DNA of 23,696 bases, from contig JBKPDL010000163.1 in assembly GCA_046727855.1 (NCBI GenBank), positions 1 to 23,696 on the forward strand. Reading direction: 5' to 3'. How positions within the stretch are numbered: position 1 is the first letter of the stretch; each line of letters starts with the position of its first letter. The translations under genes and the position numbers were made by a program. Under the pieces are notes generated by a model. It had not been told where the DNA came from and did no database searches. It saw only the letters and a list, made by a program, of their open reading frames with translations. The DNA is from DASPWV01 sp046727855 (GTDB lineage: Bacteria > Acidobacteriota > Vicinamibacteria > Vicinamibacterales > UBA2999). Positions 7,100-14,914 of the stretch are shown one piece after another.

Positions 7100-8186
7100 G
7101 CTTGATCACCAGAACGGACACATCATCGGCAGGCGGCGCCCCGCCACGGTGGTCGCGGGTGAGATCGACGAGTGTTTGGCACAACTGGTCGGCGCTCAGC
7201 GCCAGGTGACGCTCGATCTCGGCGACAAGCCGGGCCTCGCCAAACTCCTCCTCGTTCTCGTCCACGCATTCAGTGACGCCGTCGCTATAAGCCACGATGG
7301 TTTCCCCTTCGACAACGGTAAACACGGCATCGTCGAAGGATGCATCCGGGAGAAGCCCAAGCGCCGGACCGGTCGAGCTCACGAGCCGGCGCATGCCACC
7401 GGGTCTCACCGCAATCACAGGCGGGTGTCCTGCGTTGACGATTTCCACGACCGCGGTGCGAGGATCGAGTTCGAGATATGCTAGCGTCGCGAACCGAGCG
7501 CTTTCCACGACGGTCGCAAGCGCACGATTGACCTCGGCAATGGCATCCGTCGCGCGCCAGTCGCCGCGACGCGCGATGGTTTCGAGTCTTGCCTGTACGT
7601 TGGCCGCGACGAGGCCAGCTGGAACGCCCTTGCCGGCGACGTCGCCGAGCGCGAGGCCGAAGCGGCCGTTCCACAGCGGCCGCGCAATGTAGAAGTCGCC
7701 GCCGACAGCACGCGCCGGGACGGTGCGCGCAGCGCACTGGAACCCTGGGATGCGCGGAAACGTTCGAGGGAGGAGCTGCGCTTGCGCCGCGGACGCGGCA
7801 ACCATTTCGCGATCGAGATCAGTTTGTTTCGAGAGGCGTTCCCGCACGCGCGCAAGTGTGCCCGCGAGCCGCGCACGGGTGATCGGTTTCAGCAGATAGT
7901 CGGTAGCGGCGACGGCAAAGGCATCAACAGCATAGCGATCGAATGCCGTCGCGAACACGATGAACGGTTTGGGCTCGGGTAGTGCCGCGGCGAGCGCGGT
8001 GCCGCGCGTCTCCGGCATCTCGATGTCCAGAAAAACAACGTCCGGATGGACCGACGCGATAGAGTCGCGCGCCTCGTCGGCATTGCCGGCTTCGCCGACC
8101 ACGACGACATCGCCCGCCTCGGTTAGCAGCTGCCGCAATCGCGCGCGTGCCGGCGGCTCATCATCCACGAGAAACGCTCTGATCAT
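7077..8186 (-). CDS. Receiver-PP2C (SpoIIE/RsbU-like) serine phosphatase
   Basis: 369-aa fusion. Residues 1-120 are a receiver with D54 and K100; it is closely similar to the receiver of the next gene (both open MIR..L.DDE.PAR.RLRQLL). Residues about 140-365 are a PP2C/SpoIIE phosphatase with metal-binding aspartates in AVGGDFY (D164), GDVAGKG (D182), AYSDGVTE and PADDVSV. Such proteins dephosphorylate an anti-sigma-factor antagonist in partner-switching pathways. No antagonist or anti-sigma gene is in the window. The ATG overlaps the kinase stop by ATGA, so it is translated with the kinase. Confidence 0.92.
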   Translation of the reverse strand: MIRAFLVDDEPPARARLRQLLTEAGDVVVVGEAGNADEARDSIASVHPDVVFLDIEMPETRGTALAAALPEPKPFIVFATAFDRYAVDAFAVAATDYLLKPITRARLAGTLARVRERLSKQTDLDREMVAASAAQAQLLPRTFPRIPGFQCAARTVPARAVGGDFYIARPLWNGRFGLALGDVAGKGVPAGLVAANVQARLETIARRGDWRATDAIAEVNRALATVVESARFATLAYLELDPRTAVVEIVNAGHPPVIAVRPGGMRRLVSSTGPALGLLPDASFDDAVFTVVEGETIVAYSDGVTECVDENEEEFGEARLVAEIERHLALSADQLCQTLVDLTRDHRGGAPPADDVSVLVIKRDSRSSD

Positions 8187-10168
8187 TGTGCGATGATCCT
8201 TCGGCTTCGCTCAGCGTCGTCCTGAGCTTGTTGCAGGGCGACCGCCTGGTCGCGAACGAGAGGAATGACCACTCGCGCCGTCGTGACGCCACGAGCGGTG
8301 TCGCGCGTCAGATCGAGCGAGGCGCGATCGCCAAAATGGCCGCGCAGCCGATTGCGAATGCTGCGCAAGCCGAACCTCTCGCCTGCCACGTGTTCGTGCG
8401 CGGCACTGCCGAGGCCCGGACCCGTGTCCGAGACTTCGAGCTGGAGCATGTCGCCTTCGGCGGTCGCATGTATATCGATACGAGCGGCGCCACGCACCTG
8501 TGAGATGCCGTGCTTCACTGCGTTTTCGACGAGCGTATGCAGGAGCATGGCTGGTACTTGCGCCGCCGCCGCCGCCGGCATCGCGGTGACGGCGTACGAC
8601 AACCTGCGGCCGAATCGCGCCTGTTCGACGCTGAGATACGCCTCCGCAAACGCCAGCTCCTGATCGAGCGGTGCCCATTCCTGTTCCGAGCGCCGCAGCG
8701 TGTAGCGGAACACGTCGGCGAGCTGTTCAACGGCGGCATCGGCCCGTGTTGGATCGGTGTGGATGAGCGAGGCAATGGCGTTGAGCGCGTTGAAAAGGAA
8801 GTGCGGGTTGATCTGCGCGCGCAGTGCTTTCAACTCCGAACGGCTGGTTTGCAGGCGCAATTCCTGCGCAAGTTGATCCTGCTCTTGGCGGCGTCGCTGC
8901 AGCCACACGTTCTCGAGCATGTAGCCGAATACGCCTACAAGCGACCGCAGAAGCGAAAGGTCCTCGCTCAGGAGCGGACGCGATCCCGGTTCACGGATCA
9001 CCGCGACCCGCAGCGAGCCGCCGCTCTTCGGCAACGCGAGCGTTTCCTGTAGCGCGCCCGGCGGCGCCGGCTCGTTTCCAATGAGGATGCGCACGCGCGC
9101 GTTGAACATCTCACTCAACCGTGATTCAGCGGCCTTGACGAGCGCCGCTTCGTCGGTCGCGGGCTGCATCGCCGACAGCACCTGCTTCACGGCCTCAACG
9201 GGAGTGAACTCTCGACCCAACCACATGCGGTCGAGCCATCGACCAACGGCCCGATGTAGCCAGGGCAGCACCATGGCAACCGGCAGCATGACGATGGCGA
9301 AGAGCCACGGCCGCGCCTGGCCGTCTGGCAGTTGCTCCAGCGCGCCGAGCACGATCATCAGGAAGACGCCGAAGACGACCAGGCTAACGAACAGCATGGC
9401 CGCGCGTTTGACGATCAAGTCGTAGAAGTTGAAGCGGTTTTCGAAGTAGATCGACGTCACCAGGAAGAAAATCGGCAGGGTACGCGCCACGCGGTGGAGC
9501 GCCTCGGTGAGGAGTTGCCAGTGGCGCAAAAAGATCAACGCGAAGAAGAGCGGAATCATCGCGACGAAAAGCACCGTCATCGCGCGCCGCAATCGCCGCT
9601 CGTCGACCGATTCCGCCGCTGGTGAGGCGGCCTGTGGCGGACGCAGTGTCATCAATGCGACGCAGTAGATACTGCACAGCGTGAACAGGGTACCGATCGA
9701 CACGCCCGACCACATGCCGAACAGTCGCGGCCGCGGCGCTACGTTCAAGTCCGCCGCCAGAAGATACGCTGCGGTCCCCAGCGACAGCACGTACATCGAC
9801 CACACCGGCAACATCCACCCACGCTTGCGCTGCTCGCTGATGCACGCGGAACGCTCATGCACCATGTTGTGCATGATCAGCGGCGGGAACGAGAAGCTCA
9901 GGACGAACTCCATCAGATCGGGCACGCCTTCGATCGGTGGACCACCGGTGAGCAGCCGAAATTCAAAGATGCTGTGTAGAACAAACCAGACCGTGCACAC
10001 CAGACACAGCGTGAGCAGCACGAGATCGGTTGCGGGGCGATGATCAGGACCGGAAGACCCGGATTTGCGCCACACCGGCACTTGTCGAAGCGCGAGCAAC
10101 GTCGTGGCTCCGTATGCATAGGCGCTGAAAATGAAAACGCACAGTGAGACGAGACTCAGCGCCACCAT
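8183..10168 (-). CDS. LytS-type membrane sensor histidine kinase with GAF-like domain
   Basis: 661-aa kinase. About nine hydrophobic segments fill residues 1-305, followed by a GAF-like region (about 325-425), a coiled linker (425-445), the His_kinase-type dimerisation motif LRAQINPHFLFNALNAI with H456, and an ATPase domain with LVENAVKHG (N549), DTGPGLG (G box) and RFGLRSIRNRL. It probably phosphorylates one or both receivers encoded directly downstream. The signal is unknown. The last residues (LQQAQDDAERSRRIIAQ) are encoded by a CCTTCGGCTTCGCTCAG-type dispersed repeat, an extension beyond the catalytic domain. The 153 bp before its start hold no other gene. Confidence 0.92.
   Translation of the reverse strand: MVALSLVSLCVFIFSAYAYGATTLLALRQVPVWRKSGSSGPDHRPATDLVLLTLCLVCTVWFVLHSIFEFRLLTGGPPIEGVPDLMEFVLSFSFPPLIMHNMVHERSACISEQRKRGWMLPVWSMYVLSLGTAAYLLAADLNVAPRPRLFGMWSGVSIGTLFTLCSIYCVALMTLRPPQAASPAAESVDERRLRRAMTVLFVAMIPLFFALIFLRHWQLLTEALHRVARTLPIFFLVTSIYFENRFNFYDLIVKRAAMLFVSLVVFGVFLMIVLGALEQLPDGQARPWLFAIVMLPVAMVLPWLHRAVGRWLDRMWLGREFTPVEAVKQVLSAMQPATDEAALVKAAESRLSEMFNARVRILIGNEPAPPGALQETLALPKSGGSLRVAVIREPGSRPLLSEDLSLLRSLVGVFGYMLENVWLQRRRQEQDQLAQELRLQTSRSELKALRAQINPHFLFNALNAIASLIHTDPTRADAAVEQLADVFRYTLRRSEQEWAPLDQELAFAEAYLSVEQARFGRRLSYAVTAMPAAAAAQVPAMLLHTLVENAVKHGISQVRGAARIDIHATAEGDMLQLEVSDTGPGLGSAAHEHVAGERFGLRSIRNRLRGHFGDRASLDLTRDTARGVTTARVVIPLVRDQAVALQQAQDDAERSRRIIAQ
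8195..8227. repeat. CCTTCGG/CTGAGC repeat at the 3' end of the kinase gene
   Basis: GATCCTTCGGCTTCGCTCAG followed by CGTCGTCCTGAGC is a version of a dispersed intergenic palindrome. Here it forms the last codons of the histidine kinase. A relative starts right at the stop codon of the enolase-superfamily gene (20262). Confidence 0.45.
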
Positions 10169-10321
10169 GGGTGTTTATTTGAGAATACGCCTCCTTGGAG
10201 CCGCACGCCGCCGTTTGGCCGTCGAGCGGTCGAAGCAACGGATCGAGCGGTATTTTAGGCGGTCAGGTGCAGTCAGGCGGGTGGGGCTAGTCGGCCAGGC
10301 TACCCGCAGTGCCGACGTTTC

Positions 10322-10742
10322 ATGCTGACGAGGTTTGCGCCCGCCCCGACTGGGTATCTGCATCTTGGTCACGTGGTGAACGCGCTGTATGTCTGGGGCA
10401 TGGCGCGAGCGGCCGGTGGCCGCGTGCTGCTTCGCATCGAAGATCACGATCGCCAGCGCTGCCGGCCGGAATACGAGGCGTCGATCCTCGAGGATCTCGC
10501 GTGGCTTGGTTTTGCGCCGGACGTGATTGCGCCGCGACAGAGCGAACGCGACGCCGCGTATCACGCTGCGCTCCAACCGCTGGTCGCCGCGGGTTTCGTC
10601 TACGGTTGCAGTTGCACGAGGAAAGACGTGTCCGGGCTGCGCTATCCCGGCACCTGTCGCGACCGCGGCATCCCGCTCGGCGACAATGTGGGCGGGCGCG
10701 TCCGCATCGAACCCGGAAACGAATCGTTCCACGACCTTGGTC
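10322..10742 (+). pseudogene. gluQ: Truncated glutamyl-Q tRNA(Asp) synthetase (N-terminal half)
   Basis: The first about 140 codons match the GluQ family: TRFAPAPTGYLHLGH is the HIGH-type ATP-binding motif, LLRIEDHDRQR binds substrate, and YGCSCTRKDV...YPGTC carries the zinc-site cysteines. After RVRIEPGNESFHDL the family sequence (VVDD, RG.DLL, KLSK) stops and the frame runs into unrelated residues that overlap the next gene out of frame. Intact enzymes are near 300 aa. The remaining half lacks the KLSK loop, so charging of queuosine-modified tRNA(Asp) is unlikely. I see no continuation in the other frames, which points to deletion or replacement of the 3' half rather than a single frameshift. 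A misassembly is possible. Confidence 0.7.
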
Positions 10743-10929
10743 ACACCGAACGATTGCTGTGCGGTCGAGTTGGTCCGGCCGAGCGCGGCGGTCCTGCCGC
10801 AACGATGAAGCTTCTGCGCATATCGTGTTCACGGATCACGAAGGACAGTTCTGACACGGCCAGCGCCCAATGCAGTTGTGTTGCTAGCCAGCGTATTCTA
10901 TTGGCACGGGTCGTTAACTCGGCAAGATC

Positions 10930-10935
10930 AAGGAG
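10930..10935 (+). promoter_or_regulatory. Shine-Dalgarno deciding a GTG start
   Basis: AAGGAG lies 9 nt before the GTG at 10945 and supports that non-ATG start for the PEGA-like gene. Confidence 0.55.
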
Positions 10936-10944
10936 ATCCGGATC

Positions 10945-11361
10945 GTGTCAGCTGTCCTCGACGATCCAGCCGTCGGTCTCTTCGACCGCGACGCCTTCGA
11001 ACGTGCATGGCAGGACGCCTCGGCGCCGCGGCTCGCGAAAGTCGTTCCTGATACCACCATCACCGTGTCGCGCAGCTCGCCAAACGATTTCCAGGATCGG
11101 CAAATTTATCTGTGGATCGACAACGTGCCGCTCGGGAAGATCCGCTACGGCCAGGCGATCAGCAAGAACATCGAACCCGGCCGTCACACCGTTCGCGCGT
11201 TCAACACGCTCTTCACGCGAGAGATCACCGTCGAAGCTGCACCCGGCGAAGAAGTGCGACTCAAGTGCGGCACCGGCATGCCAACGGCGGGCTGGTTGCT
11301 GATGATCTTTCTCCACGTGACCTATCTGCGCCTGTGGCTCGAGCGCGATGTCGCGCGCTGA
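10945..11361 (+). CDS. Small PEGA-like protein with C-terminal membrane anchor
   Basis: 138-aa protein of unknown role. Residues 52-107 have the pattern of a PEGA-type beta domain (LWIDNVPLGKIRYGQ, EPGRHTVRAFNT, EITVEAAPGEEVRLKC). Residues 114-132 (TAGWLLMIFLHVTYLRLWL) form one membrane helix followed by a basic tail, so it is probably tail-anchored with the N-terminal part in the cytoplasm. There is no signal peptide. The start is GTG with AAGGAG upstream. It follows the gluQ remnant, and its 3' end is 4 nt from the inverted-repeat element at 11366. I do not recognise a named family. Confidence 0.72.
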   Translation: MSAVLDDPAVGLFDRDAFERAWQDASAPRLAKVVPDTTITVSRSSPNDFQDRQIYLWIDNVPLGKIRYGQAISKNIEPGRHTVRAFNTLFTREITVEAAPGEEVRLKCGTGMPTAGWLLMIFLHVTYLRLWLERDVAR

Positions 11362-11365
11362 GTCA

Positions 11366-11534
11366 GCCAAGTTACAAGTTCAAAGTTCAAAGTTCAAAGT
11401 CAGTTGGCAAGTTGATAGTTGGTCAGTCGATCCTTAAAAACAGTCGCGAACGGTCGTCAGTCGTCCACGAGAACTTCCCAACTTCATAACTCACTTTGAA
11501 CTTTGAACTTTGAACTTTGAACTTGTAACTTGGC
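11366..11534. repeat. 169-bp MITE-like element with TTTGAAC-repeat arms
   Basis: The left arm (11366-11400: GCCAAGTTAC followed by AAGTTCAAAGTTCAAAG and on) and right arm (11493-11534: ACTTTGAA repeats ending GTAACTTGGC) are inverted copies; the outer ten bases pair perfectly. Within the loop a weaker inverted pair occurs (AGTTGGCAAGTTGATAGTTGG against CTTCCCAACTTCATAACT). No coding sequence is present. The right arm ends 3 nt before the alkB-like ATG. Shares arms with 120-200. Confidence 0.8.
11503..11531 (+). promoter_or_regulatory. Putative promoter inside the repeat arm, driving the alkB-like gene
   Basis: One TTGAAC of the heptad array (11503-11508) is exactly 17 bp before TAACTT (11526-11531), which is 6 nt before ATG 11538. 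No Shine-Dalgarno exists and an in-frame TAA at 11526 rules out an earlier start. The spacing fits a leaderless promoter, but both hexamers match consensus only partly. Confidence 0.4.
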
Positions 11535-11537
11535 TGG

Positions 11538-12107
11538 ATGCGCACGTTGTTTGACGTCGGCGTCCCCTCAATCGAAGGGTTCAGATACGAGCCCGACTTT
11601 ATCTCGCGCGACGAAGAGCAGGCGCTTCTCACCGCCATCCGCGATCTGCCGTTTGGAGCCGTGACTTTCCGCGGCGTGCAGGCGCGCCGTCGCGTCGTGC
11701 AGTTTGGCTGGGACTACGAGTTTGCGTCGCGCAAAGCCTCGCCCGCGGCGCCCATTCCCGCGTTTCTCCTTTCGCTGCAGCAGCGCGCCGGCGCGTTTGC
11801 GGGCGTCGATCCCGCCACCCTGGAAGAAGTCCTCGTCACGGAGTATCAGCCTGGCGCCGCCATCGGCTGGCACCGCGACGCGCCTCCCTTTGGGATCGTG
11901 ATCGGCGTGTCCCTGCTCTCGAGTTGCAAGATGCGGCTGAAACCGATCGAAGGCGGGCACGGCGACACCGTCGTAGTGGAGCTCGAGCCGCGGTCGATTT
12001 ACCTGTTCGACGCTGTCGCGCGGTGGCAGTGGCAGCACAGCATTCCGCCCGCGAAGAAGCTGCGGTATTCGATCACGTTCCGCACGTTGAAAGCGCGAAA
12101 ACGATGA
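11538..12107 (+). CDS. AlkB-like 2-oxoglutarate/Fe(II) dioxygenase
   Basis: 189-aa oxygenase of the AlkB superfamily. GWHRDAP (H-x-D iron ligands, about residues 113-116), QHSIPP (third iron His) and RYSITFR (2-oxoglutarate-binding arginines) are all present in order, and RRRVVQFGWDYEF is typical of the nucleotide-recognition lid. AlkB enzymes remove alkyl groups from bases in DNA or RNA; the exact substrate of this subgroup is not clear from sequence. The start is fixed at 11538 by an in-frame stop 12 nt upstream. It is a single gene, followed by a palindrome and minisatellite. Its promoter, if local, must lie in the repeat element before it. Confidence 0.9.
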   Translation: MRTLFDVGVPSIEGFRYEPDFISRDEEQALLTAIRDLPFGAVTFRGVQARRRVVQFGWDYEFASRKASPAAPIPAFLLSLQQRAGAFAGVDPATLEEVLVTEYQPGAAIGWHRDAPPFGIVIGVSLLSSCKMRLKPIEGGHGDTVVVELEPRSIYLFDAVARWQWQHSIPPAKKLRYSITFRTLKARKR

Positions 12108-12110
12108 AGT

Positions 12111-12130
12111 CGCGAACCTAAAGGTTCGCG
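12111..12130. repeat. GAACCTAAAGGTTC hairpin, copy 2 of the family
   Basis: Arms CGCGAACCT and AGGTTCGCG flank AA, starting 3 nt after the alkB-like stop and followed by CTACAT. It matches the layout of the hairpin at 4594 (then CTACGG), with G/C pairs replaced by A/T pairs on both arms, i.e. compensatory changes. Confidence 0.75.
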
Positions 12131-12374
12131 CTACATGTGAGAGTGGGGCGTTCGCGCCACATGTGAGAGTGGGGGTTCGCGCCACATGTGAGAGTGGCGG
12201 CGTTCGCGCTACATCGAGTAAGGAGTTGCCGCCGGGTGGGCGACCGTTGGTGACGCAGGTGGGCGAGGGTAAGTCATACAGGTGGGCGACCGCTCGTGAC
12301 ACAGGGTGGGCGAGCGTTCGCGACCGATGTGGGCGAGGGTTCGCGACCGATGTGAGCGAGGGTTCGCGGTTGAT
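12122..12374. repeat. Minisatellite of 23-27-bp units
   Basis: Nine full units plus a starting half unit are readable at 12137-12162, 12163-12187, 12188-12214, 12236-12258, 12259-12281, 12282-12305, 12306-12328, 12329-12351 and 12352-12374. Each starts GTGGGCGAG or GTGAGAGTG and most contain GTTCGCG then an AT end. The first group uses GTTCGCGC(T/C)ACAT, the same as the right arm of the adjoining palindrome. Unit lengths are not multiples of three, so it is not a protein repeat. This array makes up most of the 352-bp gap before the M49 gene. Confidence 0.8.
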
Positions 12375-12447
12375 GTGCCCTGGCTGCGTTTCACGCAAGA
12401 AAGGTGGCGAGCCCCGCGACCGCCGCGCGTGGACCCGCACGGCACGA

Positions 12448-12453
12448 TAAGCT
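12448..12453 (+). promoter_or_regulatory. Putative leaderless -10 box for the M49 peptidase gene
   Basis: TAAGCT lies 6 nt before ATG 12460, with no Shine-Dalgarno between. No clear -35 is visible. Confidence 0.35.
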
Positions 12454-12459
12454 AGAACG

Positions 12460-14532
12460 ATGAACGTACGAATGAAGCACGCCTTCATTGCACTGCTGGC
12501 TGCAACCGTCGTCACGGCCGCTTGTACGCGCGACGCCGCAACCACCAACGAAAGCGCGGCCGCCGCCAGCTCCCCGCCCGCGTCGGCAGCACCAGCCGCT
12601 GCGCCTTCGGGCGAGCGCAAATACCTGCTCGAGCGCGTGGACGAGGCCGCGGTCGTCCAGCTGTATGCGGACGGATTCTCGTCGCTTCCGCTCAAAGAGA
12701 AGACGCTCGTCTGGCACCTGTATCGGGCTGCGATTGCCGGGCGCGACATCTTCTACGATCAGAAGCACCGCGATGCGCTCGAAATGCGCGGCATCCTCGA
12801 GCAAATCATCACGCACCCGCAAGGCATCGACGCCGCCACACTCAGCGAGATTCAGCGCTACACCAAACTGTTCTGGATCAACAACGGCCAGTACAACAAC
12901 CTGACCGCGCGCAAGTTCGTCCTGAAGTGCACGCCACAGGCGTTTGCCTCCGCGGCGAAACAGGCGGCCGAGAATGGTGCGAGCTTCAAAGGGCGCGCCG
13001 GCGAATCCCTCGACGCAACGCTCGCGCGGGTGCAGCCGGCCTTCTTCGATGCCAACGTCGATCCGATCGTGACCAACAAAACGCCAGGCCCGGCAAAGGA
13101 CATCCTGCTCTCGAGCGCGAACAACCTGTATTTCGGCGTCAGCATGGCCGATGTCAAGGGCTTCGCCGAGCAGAACGGCCTCAACTCCCGTCTGGTGAAG
13201 CAGCCTGATGGCAAGCTCGTCGAAGAGGTCTACAAGATCGACGGACGGTATGGTGCGCAAATCACGGAGATCGTGAAGCACCTCGACGCGGCGATTCCGT
13301 TTGCCAGCGATCCGATGGCGAATGCGCTGCGTGCGCTCGTGCAGTGGTACCGCACCGGCAACGACGCCGATCGCGCCAAGTACGACATCGCGTGGGTGCA
13401 GGACAAGGCCTCGCCCGTGGACACCATCAACGCCTTCATCGAGGTCTACCTCGATCCGCGCGGCATCAAGGGGTCGTGGGAGGCGCTGGTTTTTTACGTC
13501 AACCAGCAAAAGACGGCGCGCATCAAGAAGCTCGCGGAGAACGCTCAGTGGTTTGAAGACCACATGCCTTGGGATGCGAAATATCGCAAGCCGTCGGTTC
13601 AGGGCATCGTCGCCAACGCCATCGACGTCGTCGTCGAGACTGGCGATTCAGGTCCGGTCACGCCGGTCGGCATCAATCTCCCGAACGATCAATCCATTCG
13701 CGAGAAATACGGCAGCAAGTCCGTGGCGTTGTCGAACGTCACCGACGCCTACAATCGGTCCACGCCGGGATCGATGCGCGGCGAGTTTTCCTGGTCGCCC
13801 GAAGAAGCTGACCGCGCCGCCAAGTTCGCCGATTTCAGCGCAGAGCTCACCACCGACATGCACGAGGTTATCGGGCACGCATCGGGGCGAATGGCCGAAG
13901 AGGTCAAAGACACGCCGCAGGCGTTAATCAAAGAGGAGTTTTCGGCGCTCGAGGAAGGACGCGCGGATCTCGTCGGCCTGTATTTCATCGCCGATCCCAA
14001 ACTCGTCGAGCTCGGCATCGTGCCTGCCGCCGACCAGGACGCCATTGTCCGCGCCGAGTACGAAGCCTACACGCGGAATGCGCTCGTGCAACTGCGCCGC
14101 GTCCGCGAGGGCACGCAGATCGAGGAAGACCACATGCGCAACCGGCAAATGATCGTTCGCTGGTTGATGGCAAACACCAAGGCCATCGAAGAGCGCACGC
14201 GCGACGGCAAGACCTTCCTGGTGATGGTGGACCCGAAAGCGTTCCGTGAGGGCGTCGACCGACTGCTCGCGGAAGTCCAGCGGATAAAGAGCGAGGGTGA
14301 TTACCAGGCGGCGAAAAGGCTATTCGCGACCCACGGCGTGCACTTCGATCCGAAGCTGCGCGATCAGGTCGTCGCGCGCGTCGACAAGTTGAATCTTCCG
14401 TCGTACACCGGGTTCGTGATGCCAAAGCTGAGTGCCGTGACCGGCAGCGACGGCCGCATCACCGACGTGACGATTTCGTATCCGCAGGACCTGACCGCAC
14501 AGATGCTGGAGTATTCCGGCGTGAAGCGGTGA
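12460..14532 (+). CDS. M49 (dipeptidyl-peptidase III-like) zinc metallopeptidase lipoprotein
   Basis: 690-aa peptidase. The N-terminus is a lipoprotein signal with lipobox VTAAC (Cys22), so it is probably anchored to a membrane outside the cytoplasm. The zinc site is HEVIGH (H468, E469, H473), the HExxxH arrangement that marks family M49, and EEGRAD (E498/E499) supplies the third ligand in place of the usual EECRAE. Length is close to classical DPP III. Such enzymes remove dipeptides from the N-terminus of short peptides. Most known DPP III are cytosolic, so export is notable. ATG 12460 has no Shine-Dalgarno; ATG 12472 is an alternative that still gives a good lipoprotein signal. Confidence 0.88.
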   Translation: MNVRMKHAFIALLAATVVTAACTRDAATTNESAAAASSPPASAAPAAAPSGERKYLLERVDEAAVVQLYADGFSSLPLKEKTLVWHLYRAAIAGRDIFYDQKHRDALEMRGILEQIITHPQGIDAATLSEIQRYTKLFWINNGQYNNLTARKFVLKCTPQAFASAAKQAAENGASFKGRAGESLDATLARVQPAFFDANVDPIVTNKTPGPAKDILLSSANNLYFGVSMADVKGFAEQNGLNSRLVKQPDGKLVEEVYKIDGRYGAQITEIVKHLDAAIPFASDPMANALRALVQWYRTGNDADRAKYDIAWVQDKASPVDTINAFIEVYLDPRGIKGSWEALVFYVNQQKTARIKKLAENAQWFEDHMPWDAKYRKPSVQGIVANAIDVVVETGDSGPVTPVGINLPNDQSIREKYGSKSVALSNVTDAYNRSTPGSMRGEFSWSPEEADRAAKFADFSAELTTDMHEVIGHASGRMAEEVKDTPQALIKEEFSALEEGRADLVGLYFIADPKLVELGIVPAADQDAIVRAEYEAYTRNALVQLRRVREGTQIEEDHMRNRQMIVRWLMANTKAIEERTRDGKTFLVMVDPKAFREGVDRLLAEVQRIKSEGDYQAAKRLFATHGVHFDPKLRDQVVARVDKLNLPSYTGFVMPKLSAVTGSDGRITDVTISYPQDLTAQMLEYSGVKR

Positions 14533-14540
14533 GAGGACGG

Positions 14541-14562
14541 GTGAGGGTCCGGGGGACCTCAC
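14541..14562. terminator. Hairpin just after the M49 gene
   Basis: GTGAGGGTCC and GGACCTCAC pair around GGG with one bulged base, 9 nt after the stop codon. No U-run follows, so it is a weak terminator candidate or an RNA end-protecting hairpin. Confidence 0.35.
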
Positions 14563-14914
14563 GCAGGGGGCTTGCAATCTACTGAAACTAAAAGACATCA
14601 GCGCCAAAAAGCAACAGAGCGAAGCCGACGGTTTGTGCAACGCTGACCCGTTTTGGAGCATGCAGTTTTGAGCAACCGTGGCGCTTTAGTGAAGAATGCT
14701 CGAGAATTGCGTGTTGATGCGCCCGCTCCCGCCGTGGTGTGGAAACGCCACAGGGTGTCTCACTTCGGACCGCAGTGATTTGCCATCCGTGCGCAGAATC
14801 TCCCACTCTCGACGGCCCGCGCGTGATGACAGATACTTCTGGCCTCGGAGCGAGTCGGCATCCCGCCGAATCGAGGGGCGCAGCGCTCGCTGCTTGAAAT
14901 CCCTGGAGGCGCGG
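14563..14914. other. 352-bp intergenic stretch without a recognisable gene
   Basis: Between the M49 gene and the 157-aa gene I find no family-like protein on either strand, no tRNA-like fold and no copy of the repeats seen elsewhere. The only clear signal is the Shine-Dalgarno GGAGG at 14905-14909. The promoter of the downstream gene should lie here, but I cannot place it. Confidence 0.4.

Noticed and set aside
10743..11302. Fusion protein: gluQ half joined to a new 180-residue domain
   Set aside because: After about codon 140 the residues are low-complexity arginine/serine-rich and overlap out of frame a better-supported gene with its own ribosome binding site.
12122..12374. Possible CRISPR array
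   Set aside because: Units are contiguous and degenerate, 23-27 bp, with no constant repeat separated by unique spacers, and no cas genes nearby.
11568..12749. 393-aa minus-strand open frame crossing alkB and the minisatellite
   Set aside because: It runs antisense to the AlkB motifs and through non-triplet repeats; the peptide is repetitive and arginine-rich with no domain.
12391..13563. 390-aa minus-strand open frame
   Set aside because: It is antisense to the M49 peptidase; no family-like motifs.
14563..14914. Possible small RNA or tRNA in the gap
   Set aside because: No cloverleaf, no clear promoter-terminator pair and no conserved-looking fold could be found by eye.
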